From the NCBI GenBank assembly GCA_944470555.2, contig OX104127.1:137844786-137908785 (forward strand): a DNA stretch of 64,000 nt, in the 5' to 3' direction. Below, in pieces: positions 1 to 12,969 of the stretch. A program made the position numbers and the translations under genes. Source of the DNA: Heterobilharzia americana (Eukaryota; Platyhelminthes; Trematoda; Strigeidida; Schistosomatidae). The notes under the pieces are model-generated. The model was not told the origin of the DNA. It made no database searches and saw only the letters and a program-made list of their open reading frames with translations. How positions within the stretch are numbered: the stretch's first letter is position 1; each line of letters begins with the position of its first letter.

Positions 1-1093
1 GTGGAAATGATAAGTATTCATCGTACTCAAAATACGCATCCGAAACACTGGGTAACTTACTAACTTAACTGGAGCTTGAGATTTCCATGGTTCTGTCAAG
101 TTGGTCAGCCTGTTATTCATAAACCTGGATCAGAATTTGCACTTACGCCCTACCATCCACTATCACTGTTTATTACGTTAAGATAATAATAGAAGAGTAG
201 AATGTACTTTGAATTACTTCAAGCGTATAAAGGTAAGAAAGGTTTATCGAAAAAGGTAACCTTTTTGTTGATGACTTTCTATAGGTTCCATGAATTATAA
301 GCACTACGTAAGTATTTTGTAAGCCACGCCCAAAGAAGGACATTGTTAAATATTGTTTATCAATAGTATTTCTCTTATTTGTGTGACATAAAGATGTGCA
401 GTCATATGATTCAACGCTATACAGCTACTTGAAAAATTACATCCATTCATACAAACATGCTTTTTAAAGTTGGACCATACTCTCTATTTTCTCATTTTTG
501 AACTAGGAGGAATGCGAAGGTAGAATTGACTGCATGTTGGTCAGATTATTGAATACTGTGGTTGTGAATGCTGAAAACACTTAGATTTCAACATTAGATT
601 ATTACACTTCATGTCTGTTTGTTTTGCTCAATACCCTATGTAAATTTGTTTAAATCAGCAAGCGTAATTTACTGAAATACCTTACGCTGATCATTACATA
701 AAATCAAACAAAGTTTTGAGCTGTAGGAATTCAAAATGAATAGTGCAGTCAAACCGGAACATAAAACTCTGGCATCCTCTTCAAGAGGACCTATGGTAAC
801 AAAGCTCTTATGATATAAGAAAGGAATAAAACAATTAGCTACTTCAAGTGAATCTTAAGATAAAATATAGTTGCGGTAAAAGCAATTTGCTGCAGACTAT
901 CCAAACTCACCAACGTTGCCAAACATTAACCTCCTGTTTTTAAAAGATTTACAAACTCAGTGTTACACTTCAAAATCACTAGATAAATCCATTACATTAT
1001 TATTTTTCCTCATAGATATACTCAGTTTGCATTATAATCAACAATATGTGAGTTTAATCTGCGGGTTTGTGGGATTTGGTGATTTTTCGAGTC

Positions 1094-1315
1094 GGTATTC
1101 ATCATAGACTGACATCAGATGGAGAAACATTAGGAATCTGAAAGCACTGGATAGCTATTTCTCATTGGTGTGGATCACATAAGCAGCCAGCACCCACGAT
1201 CCTCCTTGCAAGGGATTTAACCCAGGACATTCAGGTTCCCTGACCAACACGTCAGCATTGGGCCACTGGGTCGGGATCCAACGGTTCATATTTCCAACTT
1301 CTGTCAGACATGGCA
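1094..1315 (-). mobile_element. SINE B copy, head-to-head with the next
   Basis: The plus strand shows the family tail reversed (GTATTCATCATAGACTGACA, CAGATGGAGAAAC) and the reversed head (AACCCAGGACATTCAGG, GCCACTGGGTCGGGATCC). The ribozyme part is decayed. Confidence 0.75.
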
Positions 1316-1329
1316 GACAGGACAAATAC

Positions 1330-1590
1330 TCATCGATGACGTAGGATGATGGTCGCACTATATCATGAACTGACGGAGATTGGAAATATGGACCACTGGA
1401 TTCCGACGCAGTGACCCAATGGTAATGTGCTGGCAAAAGAACCTTGAGGTCCTGGGTTCGATCCTTGGCGGGCGGAGTCATGAGTGCGTACTACTGAGGA
1501 GTCCCATAATAGTTCAAAATATCTGTCCAGTGCTCCTAGGTTTCCAATGTTCCTCCATCTGATTTCAGTCTATAATGAAAACCAGTATGA
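1330..1590 (+). mobile_element. SINE B copy with hammerhead-like module
   Basis: 5' region (GATGGTCGCACTATATC), tRNA-like head (GTGACCCAATGGTAATGTGC, B box GGGTTCGATCC), then CTACTGAGGAGTCCCATAAT, a decayed GAAA (CAAA), GTCCAGTGC, and the tail CCATCTGATTTCAGTC. It has the layout from which the family consensus can be read. Confidence 0.8.
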
Positions 1591-2904
1591 AATAGTCTGT
1601 TTGTTCAAATTAAAAAGAGCTGATTTTCAAATGAAATTCCAATGCTCCACGACTAGCGCACTGATAAAATGACAACTATGCTCGAGAGTGATTTTCACTC
1701 GACTACAAACCTCCTTGTTTTGGCAATATCTTTCATCAACCGCATATACACAACGGACAGTGACTAAGTTTTGGGTTATTTTCTTGTAGTGCACGGATGT
1801 TAGTAGATTTCAGTCAGTTTATTTAACGGTGAAGTTAAACAGCACTTTGGAATCACACATTTATCTTTGAAGTCAAAGTATTCACAAAAAGAAAGGAGTT
1901 GTTGGTAGATTGAACATATTTCAGCAAGTGTGGAAAACACACGAAAATGTATCTATCATTGATCTTAAAATGTATATTAGTTTTGTCGATCCGGTTTTAT
2001 GGATTAGGAATGGAAAATCCCACATACATGTTAATATCACTGTAGTAAAATGTATTACATTTCATCATTCGTGAGTATACTTAATTCGTTATAAAATGAA
2101 ACGATGACTGTCGCGCCCCTCTAAAACTCACTGTAAAACATTTGAAAACACCTAGAAGACCTATATTCTTATACGCAAATGGCATACTTCAAATTTCATT
2201 TACTTACTATGGTGTTTTGGAATTTCTGAGATTCAGGGACATTTGTTTACGCTTTCTGAAACTGAAAACATTTGGTATTGCTAAACGTTGGTGAAATTTC
2301 TTTCACTTTATACTTACTGCCTGATTAGACTTCTATTTCAAAATGTTTTTTTTCTTAACAGGAGAAATCGATCGTTTTTCTGTCTACACATCTGTCGAAA
2401 TTATCTCTGGAATAACTTTCATATCTAAATTCATCATCTACAGTTTTAAAATATTTGCATAATATTGCTGTCTTTAAAATAAGAAATGTGTTTATTCTTA
2501 ACTTTTTCTGACTTTTATTGAAAATAATTTATTCTATTGGAGATTTCGAAGATTTCTAGCCAAAGTTTGCATTCATTTCTTGTCGCCGAATATACGCTAA
2601 TGAGGATTATGTAGCTTACAGTTAAATGATAAGAAAGCTGAATTAGTCATTGAATAAAATACTCACTGAAACGTTCAGTGATATAATGTATGTATATGCA
2701 TGAAGACACTCTGACATAAAGAAGAAGTAAGGAAGCGAATCAGCGAGAAAAGATCTGCCCTATTAGATCGTATTTCAATGTCATATTACCTTTAATATTA
2801 CTTGGTGAACTAAATACTTCTAATGAATTTAAGGGCGTTTGTCATCACTATTCAGTCAATATTTCTTGAATTATTTATTGACGGTGAATGATGATGAAAA
2901 TTAA

Positions 2905-3110
2905 AACGGAAATCTGGGCCGTGGCAACAGTCAGGTGTCGAAGCTCATTTAATGGAGTACTGAACAGGAAATCTGGAGGTCAGTGGTTTGAATCCTGTCA
3001 TGGCTTAGATTTTTACTTCACTTTCAATCATCACCCAGCCAAACTACGGCTATCTCAGCCACTCAGACTGCTTAGTTATCTGATGTGCATCTTAGCAAAA
3101 GTGACCATAT
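2905..3110 (+). mobile_element. SINE C copy
   Basis: tRNA-like head (CTCATTTAATGGAGTACTGA, B box GTGGTTTGAATCCTG), then the family tail (TTACTTCACTTTCAATCATC, GACTGCTTAGTTATCTG). No hammerhead core is visible. Confidence 0.65.
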
Positions 3111-3941
3111 AACATCTATGGTAAGATAGAAACTTCAGATATTTACTTAAAAATTTCATTTTACTGTTCACAGTTTACCAATTTCATAAGCAATATATGT
3201 TTAACTAGATTGATTTGTTACACTTCATCTTTGAAAGGAGAGTCGTTTATTTGTAACCGACCCGATAGGAAACTTTATTACCTCCAAATTGTACTAGTTC
3301 CCATCACATTTTGAAAATGTTATCGTTGAATGACATCATAACCAAACAGTCAATATTTGTAGTTAAATTTTATTTCAAGGATCAGAAAATATCATAATTT
3401 TCATAAATCTATGCCGATATTAATTTCATTTCTCTTATTTGCATAAAGAAATGAATATACAAGGAAATTTGGGAATATTTTTTTCACTGAATAGAAGACA
3501 AAATGAAACACTAGCATACACGAAACATATGGTTAGAAAAGAACTTAATTATTTCTATAATTCCATGCCATGATGTTGTTTAATGAATAATTCCCCTGAA
3601 TAATAACCTTGTTGGTGATATTATCTATGTATATCAGGATATTTAGTCCTGATTTTTTCGCCAAATAGCGTATTATCTGCTGGATTGATGAAAATTCCAT
3701 GATTTTCTGTTGAAATAATTTACAGCAGTTGAAGATGATCTAAAACAGAGCTTTAAAGAAGTGTATTATGCTGAAAAAATGTAGGACTAAGTCAATAGGG
3801 GAAATATCCTAGTCTTGCTAGGTACAACTCTCTATTTTTCTTATTCGTTACCATTTGTTCACAAGAAAGGAAAAAACTGAAAACTACATCTTTAAAAACT
3901 AGTTGCGGTAAATAATAACAACTGATACCTGTTTGAAAGAG

Positions 3942-4110
3942 GTGGCTATCAGACCTCATTGGCTCAGTGCATAACGCTGTGATGTGTACTGGCTTCGAAT
4001 CTCAGTGGGAATAGCATCACTCATGACGTGCAGGTAAATACAGCTAATGAGCCCTAAGGTAGACAAAACGCTAGTCTTGAGTTCCACTGCTAACCACAAA
4101 ATCAACTATA
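3942..4110 (+). mobile_element. SINE A (Smα-like) copy
   Basis: tRNA-like head (TGGCTCAGTGCATAACGC, then GGCTTCGAATCTC), then a decayed hammerhead (CTAATGA, ACAAAACG). The core G of CTGA is mutated, so it is inactive. Confidence 0.7.
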
Positions 4111-4799
4111 TGCTGTGCCTTATGTCTGTTGAAGCTGTAGTCATTTGTTTAAAAAAGATGGTGAGTAATTCTTCCAGAATATGAAACATTTTGGTTTAAA
4201 CAGTGCTCTGTGTAGATATTTCTATAAAACTTCAGAAATCCTTTCCTTAACTTATGAGTCCTAATATTTCTTTATCTAACTTTCTTTGTCTGCATATACT
4301 TACTTATAAGTCATATAAAAACAATTTTTAGGAAAACCACAAATCTTGTTCAGATTGGAGCTATGATAACCAATATCATATAGTATTAAATGGTACTTGA
4401 AATTAGTTACTATCATTTTATTTTTTGCAACTTTCTCTATTTATTCATTTAAAAGTGCATAAGTTTATTCTCTTTGAACTCTGAACTGTTTAGAATAACT
4501 GGAAAACCCAGAAAAGTGGTCTCAAGTATAAATAAAACAGCAGAAATTGAACATTACTACATTGCTACTATATTTAGTTCATATTTTAGATATATCAAAA
4601 ATTAACTCATTACTATTTATTGCATAACTTGATAGAACAATTTACTGTTCACGCTCATATCAAGGTAACTTCACAACATTGAGACGGGATTTCTGTAGTT
4701 CTTACTCTCTCTCCTTCTGTGATAAGTTAGTAGAATTTTCCATAGATCTGAAACGTATATTGAATCATTCTTCGTTACGTGTAGCTGGTACTGATTGAA

Positions 4800-5420
4800 T
4801 AAACAAACACTGAGCGACTTTGAAGTTCACCTTGGTAACTTCAGAAATAACCAATCAGGTTTCAGCGTTTTTTAGTGGGATGTTACGTTTTCATAAAATA
4901 AAGTACCTTAATTAGTATTCTCAGCAGTTGTTACTTTTAGAGTGACTTTATAAGTTTCCCCATCGGCTTCTGAGATCACCAACTGCGTTCTTTTGTTTTA
5001 AAAAAATGGATTTCTGGCTTGAGTACCGAAACCGGAGTGGGTGTTTCAATTGTTGCCAGGGTGGTCTTTAAAGTCACTTCACTCCAAGGATGCGGTTATC
5101 AGTCTCTTCTTTCATCTGATTAGGCTTTTTAATGCCGTCGCTGCATCCCGTCCTACTGTTTGTTTATGAGCGGCTGCATCAAAACTTTATCGAGGCTTTT
5201 CTTCAGATTTTTTATCTTTCTAGGGTTTAACAGATTTGAATTAGCTTAGATTTTGTGCTAAGACAGCCTTTCCATTCTGGTCGCTAATTTAAAAAAAATG
5301 TTTTCCTACCCTATGACAGTTGCATCGGGGCTGTTACATGTCTTAGCAACAGCGTCTGAAGTGAGTGACTTCAAAGGCCGTCTGAACAACTGCTGAGATA
5401 ACCACTTACTTTCCTCTATT
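4800..5420. repeat. Inverted-repeat element, unclassified (family F)
   Basis: GGTGGTCTTTAAAGTCACTT near 5070 matches the reverse complement of 5350-5400 (CAGACGGCCTTTGAAGTCAC). CTCAGCAGTTGTT at 4921 also matches that reverse complement. A further relative (GTGGCCTTTAGAGTCACC) lies at 46018. The arms are imperfect. Confidence 0.4.
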
Positions 5421-5540
5421 TCACAGCCGAAATACCAAAACCAGATGATTATTTCAACCTTTGAAGTTATTTAAAAGTCTTGCTAGTAAGATAAAGAGTC
5501 TGAGACGTATCAGAGAAAACTTATGTCTCAGTTATGGATA

Positions 5541-5710
5541 CTGGCTAGCATTGGAACCCAGGACGTGCGTCTCGTCCTATTTGGGACTCGTTAGATAGGG
5601 GTGTCTACCTCCCAGTGAAAGATGTTGTTCCCACTGGAACTCGAACTCGGGGCCTTTCGCTTCAAACGCCAGAGCGTTATCCACTAGACCACCAAGCCAC
5701 GATGGCCAAG
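5541..5710 (-). mobile_element. SINE A (Smα-like) copy, head-to-head with the next
   Basis: The minus strand has a tRNA-like head with B box GAGTTCGAGTTCC-type sequence and A-box region TAGTGGATAACGCTCTGG. A hammerhead remnant follows, with CTAACGA and GAGA in place of CTGANGA and GAAA. The downstream half GGACGTGCG/CCTGGGTTCC is preserved. Confidence 0.8.
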
Positions 5711-5779
5711 CAAACGTCCATTCAAAGACTGGATAGTAAAAGAAGCAACACTACAACAATACCCTTCACATAAGAAGTG

Positions 5780-6060
5780 GGTATCATGACTCGGTGGTAT
5801 AGTGGATAATGCTCTGGGGTTTTAAGCAATCGGTCCCGAGTTCGAGTCAGGTGGGGACAACTTCACTCACTGAGAAGCAGGTATATCCAGCTGACGAGTC
5901 CCAGAGGGACGAAACGCTCGTCAAGCTAGATTCCATTGGAAGCCAATGTATAATTTGAACACAGGCAATTTGGAGACATCCGTGCAGGAGCCCATATGTC
6001 ATAGAGACCGATCAATTCAGTGGAATCAACAGCAGGATAATGCAAGTATCAATAATCCAC
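5780..6060 (+). mobile_element. SINE A (Smα-like) copy with hammerhead and 3' extension
   Basis: The head is CTCGGTGGTATAGTGGATAA with B box GAGTTCGAGTC, followed by the best-paired hammerhead of family A in this window (5885-5930) and a 3' extension (GGAGACATCCGTGCAGGAGC). The extension recurs at 18250 and 49855. Confidence 0.85.
5885..5930 (+). ncRNA. Hammerhead ribozyme, type I (Smα class)
   Basis: CTGACGA at 5891-5897; stem II GTCCC/GGGAC (5898-5902 and 5906-5910) with an AGA loop; GAAA at 5911-5914; minimal stem III ACG-CT-CGT; cleavage triplet GTC ending at 5922. All core bases are intact. Stem I is weak, because three extra bases (AAG) separate the cleavage site from CTAGAT. Short stem III is usual in schistosome hammerheads. 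Confidence 0.75.
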
Positions 6061-6198
6061 CTAAACTTATCACTTAATTCATGAAAAGTTGTCAGAAAAG
6101 TACGAGCAGGGTGGAAAATTATATATCGTTAACGCCAACTATGATAATGATAATTTGAACATTGTGAAGGGAAGTTCAAAACTATACAAAAAGACAGT

Positions 6199-6540
6199 TC
6201 ACTGAGGTTACATAGAATTCTTGATAGGTCTGAGATGACAGTGGCAATTTAACCTAAAAGCCCAGCTCGGGGTAAGCTTTGAAGGCTAAAAAATCATACT
6301 GATGCGATTAGGCAATATAATATGCTGTACAGAATCCTTTGCAACGATTACGAGTTCAAATACACCGGTCAAAATAGCCATCCAGGCCCAAATAGCCTAC
6401 AAGAGCACAAAACATTAGCTACATTAAGGTTGATAGATCCTAATACCATAAATAATCTAGAGAAAAAAAGTACGATTAAAGCTATTCATGTAATTATACA
6501 TCCAGTAGGAAAGATTCAGCACCTTTCCTATTAACGGTAT
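6199..6540 (+). pseudogene. Decayed PLE GIY-YIG fragment
   Basis: The frame from 6319 reads LYRILCNDYEFKYTGQNS, then LQEHKTLATLRLIDPN and TINNLEKKSTIKAIHVIIHP. Y-R-I-x-C followed by Y-TGQ and EHK is the PLE form of GIY-YIG. The NNLEKKS segment recurs in the remnants at 20010, 15130 and 53520. The first half of the repeat is non-coding or decayed. Confidence 0.55.
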
Positions 6541-6544
6541 CATT

Positions 6545-9085
6545 TTATACACTATGTCACTCATTCACTTAACGAATTCAGAAATTGTTAAGAATAAACT
6601 TTAATACAGTGTTTGGGTAGTTATCTCCAGTAAACATAGGACATAGTTTCATCGTCCACTTTTCTTAACCGCAAAATATAACTGAGGAAAGGTGTTTGTT
6701 TTTCATGTTCCAAGTGAATTCATGTTTTGCGCAACGGTTATCGTGTTTATCACATCGAAAATCAACATTTTTATCTCCTTTTGTCAGTCACATAGGAACG
6801 ATATTTTTGTGTGTATGACAGTGACCCAACTAGATCATCAAATATACTGTGAAATTCTATATTTATCGACTTGCAAATAATTCGATGAATTCTCTTTCCT
6901 ATGAGCGAATTAATAAACCATCCAGTTATTAAAGCAATCCAGAAATTAGTCTGAGTGTTTATAAATTTGTCGTATAGTGGTAGTGAAGTTTCTTATTAAA
7001 TAAACAACTAACTAAACTGAAAGCTATCCACAGGTGTATTTACATAACCTTAATGTGCTTGATATGACCTATCTACAGTGACTGCATCATTATTCCGTAT
7101 TTATATGGATGGCTAATACTTTAGTTGATACTCAGCAATCACCTCTTTAAGGGAACTGAAGTTTTGAAGATGATGACTGCTCTCTGCATCATCAACTGTT
7201 TTTTAAATCCTCTATGACACGCAAAACGGTGCTTTACCACTATTTTTGCATCATGGTGTTTAATCGTGAAGATAAAAGTAATTTAACTATCTATAAACAA
7301 CCTTGCAGCATACTGAAAATGACCCTCAGGACATCACAGAAAGCGAGAAGTTCAATGAAGATACTGTTGTTGGTAATTTCATTCTCATAACTATGCAATC
7401 GCAATTTATTCCTTAATTGTTCCACTATAATTAAATGTAGTAACAGCGATCAAATTGAATGGAGATCAAAAACTCACATTTGTGATGTAAGGTAAAAGTT
7501 AATCACATAAGAGCATGGAAACTAGAATCATCAACCCGAAAGAATATAGTTGCTTAATGTGTAAAATAATTTTCAAGATAAAACGTGATCAAGGGTACCA
7601 TGGAAGTAAAATGGAGACGATATTTGATTATTTAAATATGTAATAAAATATAACAAATTATGAATATTAGGACAGAAATACAGAGGTCGAGGTTTTTAGC
7701 TATTTTCTAAGTTCAAGGTGGTAATAAAGGTCGGAAAAGTTTCTTTTATATAAAAAATACTAGTTTTTCTATGCAGTTGGTAACAGCTTTTGTAGTGCAG
7801 CTATTGAGAATGAAATCGCTGAAGAAAATATCGCCGGTGAACTTCCCGTTTGCTTGAACAAACATGCAGTAATCTAAAAGTTGTCTAAGTGTGGATTTTC
7901 TTTTGTCCAGACTACTGTGTTTTTGTTAATGTTGTGTTGTCTACACGATGTTTGAAACAACTAGTCCCGTTTATGAATTTGAATGGTATAAATAATAGAC
8001 AAAGTTTATCTGAACAGTATGTGATGTATTTGCGCAATACACTTTGAATAATGCGACCAAACACTTATTTGTCAAGCTAGTTCATGTAAAATTTAAGAGC
8101 GGGAGGATAAATGGAGTAATCTTGACAATAGGGGATTGAAATTGAAAAAGATATAAAAAAAGGATGACACATAGGATCCTAACCTGGGTAAGAAAACAAG
8201 CAAACACGTGTAGCGTAATGACAAACTGCCTCTGTAGACACAAATGGTGATTTAAATCTGCGTAAGGCTATCGCTCCATCTACAAATTACATCATCCAGG
8301 TTTACACAATCTTGTCGATTTACATTTCTATCCTAAGGTATTATTACTTTTGATTGAAATGACCATAAAGAAATGAAGTTAAAAATTACTCGCCACTTAC
8401 ACATCAGGTCAGCATTGTACAAAATAAACAGATCTAGAGAATAACTTCCATTTTGTTACAAATATACGCTGACTATATTTTGAAAATATAACAACAGTAT
8501 TGTACATTGAACTAAACTATAAGATAAAGTCACATGATTCAAAAGGCGGGAAAACAAATCGAAAGTATTATTTAAGAAAACACTGAACAGTGAGTCCACA
8601 TACACTAGTTTATTCCATTTTAAGACATATCACAAATAGTGCATAACTGGTTAGATGTTCTGCGGTTTGACACCTGCATGTTTGTATTTTGATCTGATGC
8701 TTTGATCCTTCCATCACAATCTCATTACAGCAATCCTAGTTCTACTTTATAAAGAGTTTTGTTTCGGAGGCAATTACACGTGTACTTGTCATTTTATTCA
8801 AGTAAGGAGCTAAACCTCCTCGATTGACTCACATTCCGCCTCTTGAGTTCTACAATCAACACCAGTATTGCTTAATAAGTAGCCTCTCTATATCCGGACA
8901 ATGCTTATCATTTCCCTGTTGCTGAATGATTGTATACACTTCATATCTACTTCCCCTAAACTAAGTCTTTCAAAGTACGAAGGAGACCACTATGAGTTAT
9001 GATCTTAGACTAATAAACAGTGAGTCACCCAGGATTACAGAAAGGTTTCAACAACCTGTAGAAAGATACACCTGTATGTGTGAAC
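6545..9085. other. No feature seen
   Basis: AT-rich sequence with scattered stops on both strands. No repeats I could match elsewhere in the window. Confidence 0.5.
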
Positions 9086-9089
9086 TTAC

Positions 9090-9345
9090 TGAGGTAGTCG
9101 TAGTCTGGGAAACTTCTACTGATACTGGGTGAAGGGTTACGATAGAATTTGAACAAGCAACCTCCGGGTTTCCGGCCCATCGCTCAACCAACCAAACAAC
9201 GAGACCCAGCTGCTGACTAGATTTTTATTTTACTTCTCAAATAGTCATACTGATAAACAATACAATGCTCCCACTCTCTAATTCCATTAGATGTGGAGTG
9301 AGATAAGATATCCTAACTGGGCAGCCAGTGTTAATATAACGAACG
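9090..9345 (-). mobile_element. SINE C copy, head-to-head with the next
   Basis: The plus strand shows ACTGGGTGAAGGGTTACGAT, the reversed B box GAATTTGAACAAGCAACC, then the 5' part (CCCACTCTCTAATTCC, ATATCCTAACTGGG). Confidence 0.6.
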
Positions 9346-9419
9346 GATAGTGCAGTATCACGAATCCACATGTCAGTCAGGAAAAATTCTTGGCCATGGA
9401 AGTGAAATGAAGATCTGTC

Positions 9420-9645
9420 CAGTAGTCATGTCTTGCAGCTCAATTGTTAGGGCATTGGACTGGAAACACATGGAGGTCACTGCTTGAAATCCTGCCACAG
9501 CCTAGATCTTTATTTCTGAAGGATAACTGCATTCAACTTCAGGTTAACCTACTCTCACTTTCCAAACTACCTCAACTTGATGCATCTAACCCACTATCCA
9601 TCATTTCAAACGCCCAGGCGTCATCCACCATATCACTGAGACACA
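9420..9645 (+). mobile_element. SINE C copy
   Basis: CAGCTCAATTGTTAGGGCAT head, CTGCTTGAAATCCTGCC B box, then TTCTGAAGGATAACTGC. The 81-codon frame here has no independent support. Confidence 0.6.
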
Positions 9646-11089
9646 AGAGCCACCCACCTACTTCATGTAAAATGCATATTAGCTGTTAACTAGAAGCCAG
9701 CCTATCAACAGAGGTGGCGCAACTCGATTCATTATAAAACATTAGGGAATTCCAAGTATTTAAGAGCATTTTTGGCTTGATATCGTTCACTGACCCCTAT
9801 TTACTCCATCTCCTGATGTTCATCGACCTAAGCCGGTGGCTATATTGGATATTTTAAATGCGACTTTAGCTGTTTTATTTACAGTACAGTTTGATTTTGG
9901 CTTTATGTCAAAATTAATTATCACTTAAGGTGAACAAAAGTTTTCTATTAGCCAGTTTTTCTAATATGAAAACCATAATGAGGTTATTTTTAGTTATCTA
10001 TACATTATCATAATAATATTCCCATATCGACACATCATCTGATGTTTACATAAGATGTTACAATTTTGAAAACAAATTTAATAAGAAAAAGAAAAAAGAA
10101 TTTTCCCCCTGTTGGACAGAAAACAATTTCAAATTTTGAAACAAAGTGTTTCACTGTTCTCAATAATGTTTAATTTGATCTAACAGTTAGGTCTTAACGT
10201 TTATTGATTGATTCAGTGATAGTTTTGTAGGGTTTTGACTGAATTGGGGCAATTGTTATCTACTTTTTATATGGATTGTTACATTCAAAATATTATGTTT
10301 CATATATATGCAGTATTCAGGATAGTATGAATACAATCCAACGTGGAAACAAGAACTCTAAGAGAATTTTAGGGTTGTGTCGTTTTATTTTCCTTAATTT
10401 GTGTTGACCTTCAGTACCCCAAAATTGACTGAAGTAAAAATAAGGCCTAATTAGCAATTAACTATTCTTTTTTCATCTCTTCGATACAACGATATACTTT
10501 TACTTGCAAAGAGATGGTAATTTGACCGTATTCAACTACAAGTTTGTAAACACATTTTAAAACATCGTTCAGCCTGGTTATTCAGATTTGAGAAGAAAAA
10601 TTTCTTTCTTGAACATCATTCCACCTCAGGATATCTGACTGCTCCTAGTTTTTCCTTCAAAGTAATTTAAAAATGATCTTTCCAAAATCCTAAAGGCCTA
10701 CGGTTGCATCGTCTGTGTAGGACCAAAACATTGGCAATTCATTTCTCTGAAGAAACTTTATATTCTATTCTTCAACGCTAGAGTAATCTTGTTTCACTAC
10801 TGGTTAAAAATAACTATTATTTGTATTCATTGTTTCTAACTACGATTGTACAGATTTTTAGCAAATAAAGTCACCGAAAAGAAAATTCTCTTCGCTATTA
10901 GATCCATGTTATATTATTAATTTATCAGTTTATTTCAGTGAGTACATAAATATTGCAGAAATTCCGTGGTATTTTCACTTGAGAAATATGTCGAATGAGT
11001 TACTTACTGATATTGGTAGATAAGAGTTGACCTTCTTTTACAAAGAAGAGCGAAAAAGAATCCAAACTTTACCATTTTATTGATTTCAA

Positions 11090-11250
11090 GTCGGTTTTCA
11101 TTATAAATTGACATCACTTGGAGAATCACTAAAAACCTGTGAGCACTGGGCAGCTATTTCGTCCTGGTATAGGACTCCTTAGCAGTACGCACTCATGACC
11201 CCATAAGAGGTCGATCAAAAAACCTTCAAGCTCTGTGGCCAGAACTTTAG
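11090..11250 (-). mobile_element. SINE B copy
   Basis: On the minus strand: GTGCGTACTGCTAAGGAGTC, CTATACCAGGACGAAATAGC, TGCCCAGTGCTC. CTAAGGA and GCC replace CTGAGGA and GTC, so it is inactive. Stem I halves GTGCGTACTG/CAGTGC are partly kept. Confidence 0.75.
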
Positions 11251-11924
11251 TTTCTCTGGTGTAGCATATGCAAATGAAATACTTCTTTATGCTCAGTTTT
11301 TGTCCCCTTACAGATCGCTTTATATATGCATTGTTTCCATTATCTTACGGTATAAACAATGCTTATCCAAGCATTTTCATCATTCATTTATGCTGTGTTT
11401 TCACTATTTCATTTAAAAAAAAATAAAAATTGCTCTGGATTTTATCCACATTCAAAATCCTGTTGATCTACGATGTTGCGAATCATAAGCATAGTTTCTG
11501 ATGCTTCTATGTACACAAAATAGAATTGAGAAACGAAAGAAATATTGGTTAATCACTCCACACCTGCAAAAATATTATGGTTAAATCAGTTGTAAGAAAC
11601 GAGATAGAAACAACTGAGAATAGCACAATGAAACTATCTAGTTTTAATCAACTGTTAAGTTTCATTTTAATAACATTAATCAGAAAAGTCTGAAAGAAGA
11701 ATACTCTTCTCGATAAGCTCTTATCATGTTTTACAATCCTAAATTACAAGTGTACAATGTAAAAAAGAGGCAAGTTGGATGCCACTACATTTCCATGATG
11801 GAACAGGATTTACGGACTGTAAGAAAGGAACGGTCCTTTTTACATTTATTAGTACTAAGACATATATACAGGTGAATAATGTGGTGGATGGTAAGCAAAA
11901 GGACAACGAATAAAGAAGATGGGA

Positions 11925-12205
11925 GTGGTCTTTAGGTTTACTGAAAACCAAGAGAGGTGTAACATCTGAACATGTTCTTTCTGAATCCAGAGTTCAAGTT
12001 TGGTCAGTTTTATTGCTATAGCTTCAGCTATATGGAGTAAGCATTGAGGGGCCACATGTAGTATCATTTTTGCCACACTACGTGTAAAATTTAAGGCTTT
12101 ATTATCACCTCTGTGATGCCCTGTGTTTAATAGGTACGCTAAGACACAACGTCTCATCACTTTCACCTCACCTTCTCCAGACCAAGCTGATAAATGTCCT
12201 CGTAT
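11925..12205 (-). pseudogene. PLE GIY-YIG remnant, C-terminal part
   Basis: On the minus strand the frame reads VRIRGHLSAWSGEGEVK, then MRRCVLAYLLNTGHH, AEAIAIKLTKLELWIQ and KEHVQMLHLSW. In trematode PLEs this region follows the GIY-YIG core (R-x-EHLPAW ... HL-x-x-TGH ... L-x-x-AEAIAI ... QK-x-x-V-x-x-L-x-LPW). The GIY-YIG core itself is lost upstream. The piece is unusually open for its age. Confidence 0.65.
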
Positions 12206-12589
12206 CCGAACACGTACTTACCTAATTATACACTCTATGTGACTTTTTCTATAAAAACAACTAAATTACTATATGCAAGATGAAAAGCTAAGACTAGGTG
12301 GGTTATCCTGTAGTCCAGGATTGAGCATTGGTCGATTGCTAAAAGATATGCAAAGACAGCCTGCATAAGACGTTTTGTTCACTGCTGTAAGTAGACGTTG
12401 TGACAAGATGTCACTTGGAGCGTCTCACTTGAATCGTAGTCCCAATAAACTTATTACATTTGAATTTACATCCATAAAGGACATGCTCAAACTTTTTTCT
12501 TCACTTGGTATTCAGTAAATTAAAGACCACTATTATCTTCTTTATTCGTGGTCCCTTCGTTTAGCAACCATTATATTACTCACTTGTAT

Positions 12590-12790
12590 ATGTGTCATGT
12601 TAGTACTAATAAATGTAGAAAGGAAAGTTGCTTTCCTTACAGTTCGTAACTCACATTCCCTTTTGAAAATGTAGTCGCGTCAAACTTGGCTTGCTTTTGC
12701 GCTGCAAAATTGTCCTTTATAGTTATAGAACCTGATAAGAATTTACTGAAAAAAATATTCTTCGTTTAGATTTCTTTTATTTTAACAATA
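12590..12790 (+). repeat. Dispersed repeat D, copy 1
   Basis: TTGCTTTCCTTACAGTTCGT, AAAATGTAGTCGCGTCAAAC, TTGTCCTTTATAGTTATAGA and AAAAAATATTCTTCG align along their length with 23555-23715. No coding frame is visible; it may be a retroelement UTR. Confidence 0.5.
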
Positions 12791-12969
12791 TAAATAATTA
12801 AAATTTTTGTCGTGTAAACGTTAAGTATGAGATAGTCAAGCACTAATTGACATTATGGATAAGCGTTGTGTTCTGTATTTGCTTATAAATGATACATAAC
12901 TGAAAGTTTCACTTGTTTTCTTGATGAGCATTTCGCTAGTCACATATGGGTTTGTTTATTCCTTAGAAC